From contig CM046453.1 of NCBI GenBank assembly GCA_025506515.1, positions 1,880,001 through 1,944,000 of the forward strand: a stretch of 64,000 nucleotides of DNA. The letters run 5' to 3'. Of this stretch, positions 56,627 through 64,000 are shown one piece after another; position 1 is the stretch's first letter; each line of letters opens with the position of its first letter. The stretch comes from Flaveria trinervia (taxonomy: Eukaryota; Streptophyta; Magnoliopsida; Asterales; Asteraceae). The notes beneath the pieces were generated by a model. It did no database searches. It was not told the origin of the DNA and saw only the letters and a program-made list of their open reading frames with translations. The position numbers and the translations under genes are program-made.

Positions 56627-58760
56627 TGAATTAAAATGGAGCTCATGGGCTCTCGACCGACCCAAGCTCTGAATGAGACCAAATTTAGTTACTTTGTTAG
56701 CTAAGGGTAATACCTTAATTTTAGCCTATAAATATACATATTCTACTTGTAATATTACAAAATAAAAGAAAACACTAGTTCCCCAAGAGGACGTAGTTCA
56801 TACACTACGACAGCCTAATTAGACGAGTTGCTTGCCCAAGAAAAACACCTCTTGGTAAAGGAGATTTCCACCCCTTTATAAGGAAGGTTTCGTTCTCCTT
56901 CTCAATTGATGTGGGACTTACATCTCCATCCTCTTTACGAAGCCAAACGTTCTTGTTGGCACACCGGCCAATACCATCTGTAACAACCCAAATAAACCAT
57001 ACCAAAATATTTTTCACTTTGCCCTCAATATAAAAGAGCTTTACAAAATAAATGGGTCTTTAAGGTCAAGGAAAAACATGATAGGTCTAAACGATACAAA
57101 ACTTGTTTAGTGGTCAAGGGTTTTCCGCAGAAGAAGAGGCTTGATTATGATGAGATGATCTCTCCAGTTGTGAAAATGATGACCATTAGATTGGTTCCAA
57201 GTCTTGTAGCCACATAGGGCTTACATTTAGAGCAATAGATGTAAAGACAACATTTCTACACGATGACCTTGATAAAGATATTTACATGACACAACCAAAA
57301 GGGTTTCAGGTTGTCGGGAAACAAATTGGGTATGCAAACTGAATAAGAGCTTGTATGGCTTAAAACAAGCACCCATGCAGCGGTACTTGAAGTTTGACAA
57401 CTTCATGGAAAGGTCAGAGTACAAGAAATTTCACATGGATCATTGTTGCTATATGAAGAAGTGCAAAAACTTATATCATTCAACTAATCAGATGATATGT
57501 TGATTGCATGGTCATATTAGAAAGAAATTAGCAAGTTAAGAAAGATATGGCCAAAGATTTGAGATGAAAGACTTGGATCCAGCCAAATAGATACTTGGGA
57601 TGAGCATCGTCAGAAACAAGAATGATTGTTCTCTAACACTGTACCATGATAAATGTAAAGGGAAAGTGTTGGAAAGATAATGAAAAGACCAAGCCTAGAA
57701 ACTCACCATTAGGAAATCATTTAATGCTCACTAAAGATCAGTCTCCTAAATCTAAAAGAGAAAGAACAAAGATGGCTAATATTTAATACGCATCCACGAT
57801 CGACAATCTCATGTATGCCATGGATTGCACTTGACAATATATTGCTCATGTCGTTAGGGTAGTTAAATAGGTGCTTAGATATTGAAGGGTACATAAAAAG
57901 TAAGGTTATGTTTCAAAGGGAAGGATACAATTCTTAGGGGTTACATTGATGTTGATTTGGGTGGTTTTAAGGGACATTTAAAAGTACTATTGGGTATGTC
58001 TTTACAGTGGGAGGAATAGCAATGAGCTGGATGTCCAAACTTCTAGAAAAGCATGGCTTTATCAACAACAAGGCTAAATACATGGCAGTTGTTGATTCCA
58101 GTAAAGAGTTAGTATGGTTGAAGACTTTTCTAGAAGAGTTGGCCAAATAACAGTCTGATTACTCATTGTATTGTGATAATAAGAGTGAAGTGAAACTTGG
58201 ATAAAAATCTAGTCCATCATGACAAAACGAAACACATTAGAATGAGGTATCACATAGAGGATTGATTAGTAATGCAACAGTCAGCTTGAAAAACATTTTT
58301 AGTGCAAAGAATCCAACATATATGTCTATAAAATCCGTGGTGCTTGCCCCCCACGCTCTTATCAGACTCAAAAACATCTCTTGGCCTTCGCAAACAATGT
58401 TGAGAAGACGAGGATAATAAGGAGGTGCTAACACTAGAGAGGGGTTTTGTCTATAAGAGTACAATGGATAGGGATGCAACTAAACGTGGTTCGAAGTCTC
58501 CAAGTAGGATGAGATTTGTTGAACTTGGGATTCGTATGAATTAAAAATGGAGTAGTTGGGCTTGGCTGGCCAAAGCTCTAAAGGGGCTTAGTTTAGTTAG
58601 GTTGTTAACTAAGGTATTAACCCTAACAATAGCCTATAAATATATCTCTTGTACTTGTAAATATTATCACTATTAAACAATTTGGTATAAAATTAGTTAG
58701 AACACACACTTTCTAAGGGGAACAACCCTTGACTCTTTTGTAATTAACAAAAAAGTGAAC
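56627..58760 (+). mobile_element. decayed Ty1/copia element A with diverged LTR-like ends
   Basis: Two related blocks flank it: 56627 onward (TGAATTAAAATGGAGCTC ... AGCCTATAAATATAC) and 58537 onward (TGAATTAAAAATGGAGTAG ... AGCCTATAAATATATC), each with a TATA-like CTATAAATAT. Between them the + strand carries broken copia pol. It is internally deleted, with no gag, protease or integrase seen. Confidence 0.6.
57105..58260 (+). pseudogene. copia A reverse transcriptase / RNase H remnant
   Basis: With stops and shifts ignored, the + strand reads VVKGFPQKKRLDYDEMISPVVKM, split here as KKRLDYDEMISPVVKM, then TIRLVPSLVA, TQPKGFQVVGK and SLYGLKQAP (about 57350), then SDDMLIAW-like YVDD remains near 57490. 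RNase H follows: AMSWMSKLLEKHGF...KAKYMAVVDSSKELVWLKTFLEELA (58017-58145) and DNKSEVKL. The order and motifs are Ty1/copia. Confidence 0.75.
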
Positions 58761-58966
58761 TTCCTACTGGAAATACAAGTTTCCTACTGTGTGTTTTTAG
58801 TTAATAAAACAATAAGCAAACTGCTTTATAAATACTATCTAAGACTTTGGGAAGCTCAACCAGTTTACCACTTGTCTACACTTTTATCTTATCTTATTGG
58901 ACTACAACTTGATTTTCTTTTCCTTTTTTAATTTCTTTTATATGGAATTTTTGGATTTTTCTTGAA
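58735..58966 (-). repeat. probable 3' LTR side of copia element B
   Basis: On the minus strand the copia B frame ends near 58966. It is followed by a purine tract AAAAAAGGAAAAGAAAA (about 58930-58914) and then TGTAGTCCAATAAG and a TATTTATAAAGC TATA-like site (about 58835). Its other end and partner LTR are not clear in this window. Confidence 0.4.
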
Positions 58967-61900
58967 TCAATTAACATTCATCCCCTTAATTCTAGTGAAA
59001 GTCTTCAGTGTCATATCTTTAACTCCTAAAATTTCCCGCATTTCAGCAAATTTGACTTTCAGTAAGGCTTTAGTCAAAATGTTGGTCTTTCATTTGTCGC
59101 TACTCACGTACTCAATTGTCACCAATCCTCTTTCTACATATTCACGAATAAAATGATACTTTACGTCTGTGTTTGTCGTGCCCTAGATAAATGAGATTCT
59201 TCGTTAGTAGAATAGCAGACTTATTATCCACCGGAAGCTTTATTGCCTTCATGCTTTGACCCGTTATCTCCTCAAGCAATCCTTTTAACCAAATGGCTTG
59301 ATATGCTACTACAGTTGCTACTATGAACTCGGCTTCACATGAAGACAATTTAACTATACTTCGCTTTTGGCTGCATCATGCTATGGGGCAACCACCGTAA
59401 TAGAAAACCATTCCAATTATACTCTCCTTGTCAGCCTGAGTGATTGCATGTGAACTATCACTATAACGCACCACGTTGGTATCTCTATTTCTTTTGTATT
59501 GTATCCCATTGCTTAGCATACTCTTCACGTATCTCATTAGTTGTTTAAGAGCTTGCATATGGAACTTTCTTGGAGATTCCATAAAATGACCCGTTATCCC
59601 AATTGCATAGCTAATGTTTGGTCTTGTGTTGGTTAGATACCAAAGACACCCGATGATTCTTTGATCAGGTGGTTGCATCAACTAGTTCCAAGTCTTTGTC
59701 TTTTCTAAGCTTAAGACTTGGATCCATGGGAAACCGTGTAGGATTAAAATCCCATATGTTTGCATTTATGAGAATCTTTATGGCATAACCTGTTTGTTTC
59801 AAGGTTATACCCTCCTTGTCTTGCATAAGTTTTATTCCCAAATTGAAAGTTAGCAATCCTAAATCACTTATTTCAAATCTGCTTTTAATTTGTCTTTTGA
59901 AAACAAATATTTCTTCTTCGCAATGTCTGGTGATGATTAAATCATCAACGTAAACTCCCACTAATAATGGACTTATTTTGGTAATTCTTTCAATCTTTTG
60001 TACATGGCATGTTCCCGTGGAGAACGAATACAAGCAAGTTTCATCCGGCTTCAAATTCCAAGTTCTCAAGGCTTGTTTTAAACCATACAAAGCTTTGATC
60101 AACTTGTATACTAGATTCTTTTTTCCGGTATCTCAAACCCTTCCAGTTGAGACACATAGACATCTTTTTTCAAGTCTTCATTCAAGAAGGCGGTCTTCAC
60201 ATCAAGATGGTGATATCCCCATCTTGTGCAACAAAAGAAGAGCAAACGAATGTTTTTCATCCGAGTTACCTAAGCGCGTACCTCATCATAAACGCTCCCA
60301 TGTTTTTGAATGTACCATGTCGCTACCAATCTTGCTTTGTAGTGAGTTATATTCCCTTTCGCATCTCATCTAACTTCTTAGACCCACTTCAGCCTTATTA
60401 GTTTAACTTCTTGGTGTTGAATCAATTCCAAGTGCTATTTCGTTCTATGCAATCAAACTCCTTCATGGCTATCTTCCATGCTTTTGAGTCTTTTACATCC
60501 TCAAAAGAAATTGGTTCTTCACTTCTTCATTTAACGGTATCACTTCTAGATCATCAAACTATGATGGATTAAAAGGAATATGCTGCAGTATATCTGTTCT
60601 AGAGTACACATTATTTAGAGGTCCAAAACCTTGAGGCAGAGTATCATCATAGTGTGAGCTTGAAACTAAGCTTGTACCTTATGAACTTTATGTATCGGGA
60701 CTGGACCAACTACCAGGCTGTTTTAATCAGAATAAATGGGCTGAAAAAACACGGCAGCAACATCCTTGACAGGGCGGCTATTTCGAGCTGCTAAACCATG
60801 CTCAGATTGTATTTTGGCAGTCCAAAATTTAGTTTGGCCTGCTAAATCCTCACTTTGATTAGGCGAAGAGTTGAGCAACAAGAGCACCTTCCACAATGAA
60901 CTTAGCCTACTTATCTTGTCCTTTTCCTGTCTCGGCCCCTTCAATCCAGTTCCATAGCCACCCTTCTTCAAAACAAACTTCTAGGCTAACATGAAACTTT
61001 TAGTTCTCGTGTTGTAAAGCTTGTATGCTTTAGAGCATTCACAATGGATTCCTTATCGCTATCCATATAATTATACTAAAAATCACTACATTTTCTTTCT
61101 CCTTTTCAATTAAACAGTACTTTTTATACCCTTATCATTACTTTTTTCTCTCTCCTCCACTCACAACCATTTTAAAAAATATTAAAAAGTTTATAAAGAT
61201 TGAATAGTGATTCTTCAAATATACTAATCCACAATAACATTTTCTCTCTATTTCACTCACAACCACTCAAAATCATTCCATATAATATACCAAACACACT
61301 CACTTACTTTTAAAACTCCACTTTGAATGCTCTTACTACCTAGTTCACTTCAAAGATGCACCATCACTTCGCTATTATCCGTCAACTTAGTTAACTTGAC
61401 TGTGGGTACTTTGACATGGGATGCACATCCAAACACCTTTTAAGTGTTTCGAATTAGGCTTTGGTCCCTTCAAGGCTTCATATGGAGTCTTTTTTATTCA
61501 CGGCTTTTGTAGGTGTTCGGTTTAAGATGTAACTCGAGTGTCATACACCTTCACCCCACAACCATTGGGGTAGCTTCAAGGCCTTTAGAATTGAACTTGT
61601 CATTCCAAGGATGGTTTAATTTTGGCATTTAACCACACTGTTTTGATGTGGAGGGTACGGTGTAGTAAGGAATCTATTTATACCATCCTCACTATAAAGT
61701 TGCTCAAAGCTTGTAGATACGAACTCACATCGACGATGAGTCCGTAAAATCTTGACTTTATAACCTCTTTCAACTTCGACTAACTTCTTGAACTTGTTAA
61801 ATGCTTCCATGGCATGCATTAGACTTAATCATGCGTAATTGTGTACCCCCATGAACCTAAAAGAATCATCAACAAGTAATAAGAAGTACTTGTTTCCTAG

Positions 61901-63480
61901 TGGTGTACATGATGTAATCGGACCACAAAGGTCAACAGGTATCAATTCTAAAGCTTGTTGTGCTCGAAATGATGCTTGAGATGGAAAAGAAAGCCATCTT
62001 TGTTGACGAGGCAGGTTTCACAAATATGTGGTTATGTTTAACTTTCCTATGGCTTTAAAAATCAGATTTACGAGATGAGTGTGCCATAACCAAGCTGCCT
62101 CATCCATTTAGAAAGTAAACAAATTGGAAAACCTACCTGAAGTCGAATCTTGTAGAGTCAACTTTGTGATCATTTAACCTTCATTACTGTTGCTCCTAAA
62201 TGGTCATAAAGCCATAGAAAACCGTCTTGCTTATGAATCTTGCATCTAACTTAATCAAACTATCCCAAACTCAATATGTTATTGAATAGTTCGGGAATGT
62301 AATAAACGTTAATGATGAGTTTCTGGTCGCCATTCTTGCATTGTAGAAGAATAGATCCTTTTGTCTTTAATTTCCACTCCTGAGCCATCTCCAAACTTTA
62401 CTCATCCAACCGTTTTCTCATCAAGCTCGCTAAAGTAGTTCTATTCCCTGGTCATATGGTTGCTAGCACCATTACCTAAGTAACATATGCAAGTATGCTG
62501 TTGTCATCGGCTTGTGTGCTAAGAAACACCTTCTCCTCATTTAGCATCACTTGTTCATGTGTGGTCTTCAACATCAACAATGTTTTGTCTTCATATTCCC
62601 TTGCTAAATTAGCTTTGTTCTCAGTTCTCCCAGGAGCATGACAATCAGCAGATAATTGCCCTATTCTGTTACAGTTAAAGCATTTTAAATTCCACCTGTC
62701 ACATTTGTCATTTTAATAAGCTGGTTCAGCTCTGTGATCACCATTCAGGGGCTGTGATTTTGGTCGCCATTTCGATCTCCCCGTCCACGACCAAAACCTT
62801 GTCCCCTGTTTCGTCTGCAACCTTGGTTGTCTTTGACATTCTTCATATGCATTGAGTCGTCCACAACTTCCTCAAAGAGCATAGTATCCAAGAAGGAATA
62901 CTGCTCGATTGTAGCAACAATGGGCAGAAATCTGGATGGTGCAGAATTGAGAAGTTTCTTCACTTGAACTTTCTCTTCAGTCATTGTTCCACGAGTTCTG
63001 AACTTAGATATGATTCCCCCCATCTTACCAGCAAAATCGATTTAGAGTTTTGAGTTTGAGGTTCAAACTCTCAGCTTAGAGTTTGAAGTCGCGCCTCTTA
63101 AACTTGATTTGCTCCAAGAAACTGAGTTTTGAGAGCATCCCACACTTCCCTGGCTATTTTGTGTACCGTTACTTGCAACAAGATGTCTTCTGGCAACGCC
63201 CGGAAGATAAAGGCTCTTGCCTTTTTGCCAATATGACATCCATGTCTACTCCCTAAGGTGGTTCAATGGCATTCGTATCCCTTGGGCATCTATGAACAAT
63301 ACCATCTGTATTATAGCACATGAAGTATAATTCGTTTGGGTAAGTAACGGACACTGAAAGGACAATGAGCCTCCTCTAGTTGGAAGAACAATTGCATTGT
63401 TTATATTGTTTTCACCATTGTTACTACCCTGGTTTGTTTCATCTACGGCAAAGAGAAAGCTTCGTCAGAATCTGAACAAT
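58966..63480 (-). pseudogene. decayed Ty1/copia element B polyprotein
   Basis: Minus strand, in order: gag start SLSFQCPLLTQTNYTSCAI (about 63350); gag KARAFIFRALPEDILLQVT, VWDALKTQFLGANQV (63200-63080); KMGGIISKFRTRGTMTEEKV...FLPIVATIEQYSFLD (63023-62745); zinc knuckle CFNCNRIGQLSADC with Gln for His (about 62670); integrase EAFNKFKKLVEVERGYKVKIL...TTPYPPHQNSV (61819-61616); RT LIKALYGLKQALRTWN and VYVDDLIITR (60102-59665); CLWYLTNTRPNISYAIG (59650); RNase H SSCEAEFIVATVVAYQAIWL (59345) to ILTKALLKVKFAEM (about 59040). Frames are broken throughout. A 300-bp MITE interrupts it at 61033-61332. Confidence 0.85.
61030..61335. mobile_element. Tourist/Harbinger-like MITE inside copia element B
   Basis: The element 61033-61332 (300 bp) begins GAGCATTCACAATGG and ends CACTTTGAATGCTC, which are inverted termini. 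TTA sits at both borders (61030-61032 and 61333-61335), the 3-bp TTA/TAA duplication expected for PIF/Harbinger elements. The interior has TTTCTC.CTCCACTCACAACCA words twice. Confidence 0.75.
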
Positions 63481-64000
63481 AGCAACCAGAAACTGGTTTC
63501 TGATTAGTTGTTGTAATAAGCTTGACGCCTTCAACCTTGCTCTTGAACAGCTTTCACTCAACTTCTTCAATTGTTTTTGAAAACAAAAAATAGCAGCAGG
63601 CCTGCTACTAGTTTGTTTTTGACAACAGCAGAGTCTTCAAACTTGGCTGCTCCTTCTTGATCAGTTACTGCCTTTCTATTTTCTCGTTTGTGTTCGTGTC
63701 TTCTTTGATCTTAAAAATGAGAAAAAGCTAAGAAGCCTAGAAGTGGTAACTTCAACATACTTACAAATTAGGTAGATTTGAGCTGTTTTTTATAGCTCAA
63801 ATGTGATAAATTGGTCAAACTAAAAAAGAAGTTGGCTAAAAAGCAAAACACTTTGGGTTGAAAGTAGTTTAAAGTCTACTTTTTAGTGCTTAACACCTCT
63901 TAAATTGATTTTATTCAAAGATTAAAATTATTTAAAAAATATCAGTTTTCTAATTTTAACACATTAATATTTAGAGAAAGGACGCAAATTTTTACAGGCC
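63481..64000 (-). other. 5' leader/LTR region of copia element B
   Basis: Upstream of the gag start on the minus strand lies non-coding sequence with a TATAAAAAACAG TATA-like site (+ 63788-63799). The 5' LTR may extend past the window edge. I could not identify a primer-binding site. Confidence 0.35.

Overview
This is eukaryotic nuclear DNA from a flowering plant. Its genes are AT-rich, with GT/AG introns and long 5' leaders, and have organelle-targeted or secreted products. Much of the intergenic and intronic sequence is Ty3/gypsy, Ty1/copia and hAT/Harbinger-type debris. The style of the retroelement proteins, including a glycine/arginine-rich gag start, suggests a eudicot, perhaps Asteraceae; this is inference only. 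There is no operon-like or prokaryotic structure.

Layout. 1-10.6 kb: a three-exon gene for a lysine-rich conserved plant protein of unknown function (+); its second intron carries a decayed hAT element rearranged into a fold-back. 14.4-17.9 kb: a RING-H2 membrane E3 ubiquitin ligase gene (-) of four coding exons. 18-22.3 kb: AT-rich DNA with a 1-kb fold-back repeat and a hAT-type MITE with a clean 8-bp target duplication. 22.3-25.2 kb: the gene for mitochondrial ribosomal protein bL12 (+). 28.3-45.2 kb: three phytocyanin (blue-copper-like) genes (+), with a fourth orphan upstream block. Between copies 2 and 3 lies a dead Ty3/gypsy chromovirus (-), itself split by a 2.57-kb solo LTR. 46.8-52.7 kb: a complete 13-exon BASS-family plastid transporter gene (-). 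55.8-56.5 kb: the last three exons of an SGR2-like DDHD phospholipase gene (-). 56.6-64 kb: two decayed copia elements in opposite orientation, immediately upstream of those exons.

The host genes belong to unrelated pathways: ubiquitination, mitochondrial translation, copper proteins, plastid transport and lipid metabolism. The only functional cluster is the tandem phytocyanins, whose predicted copper loop is two residues shorter than the usual phytocyanin loop.

Three host genes, and several joints in the gypsy element, each need one extra base to restore frame, mostly inside mononucleotide runs. This pattern suggests uncorrected long-read indels rather than independent gene death, and it affects how each gene model should be read. 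I found no CRISPR array, no confident tRNA or rRNA gene, and no clearly new multi-gene system. The short-loop phytocyanin family is the best candidate for something under-described.
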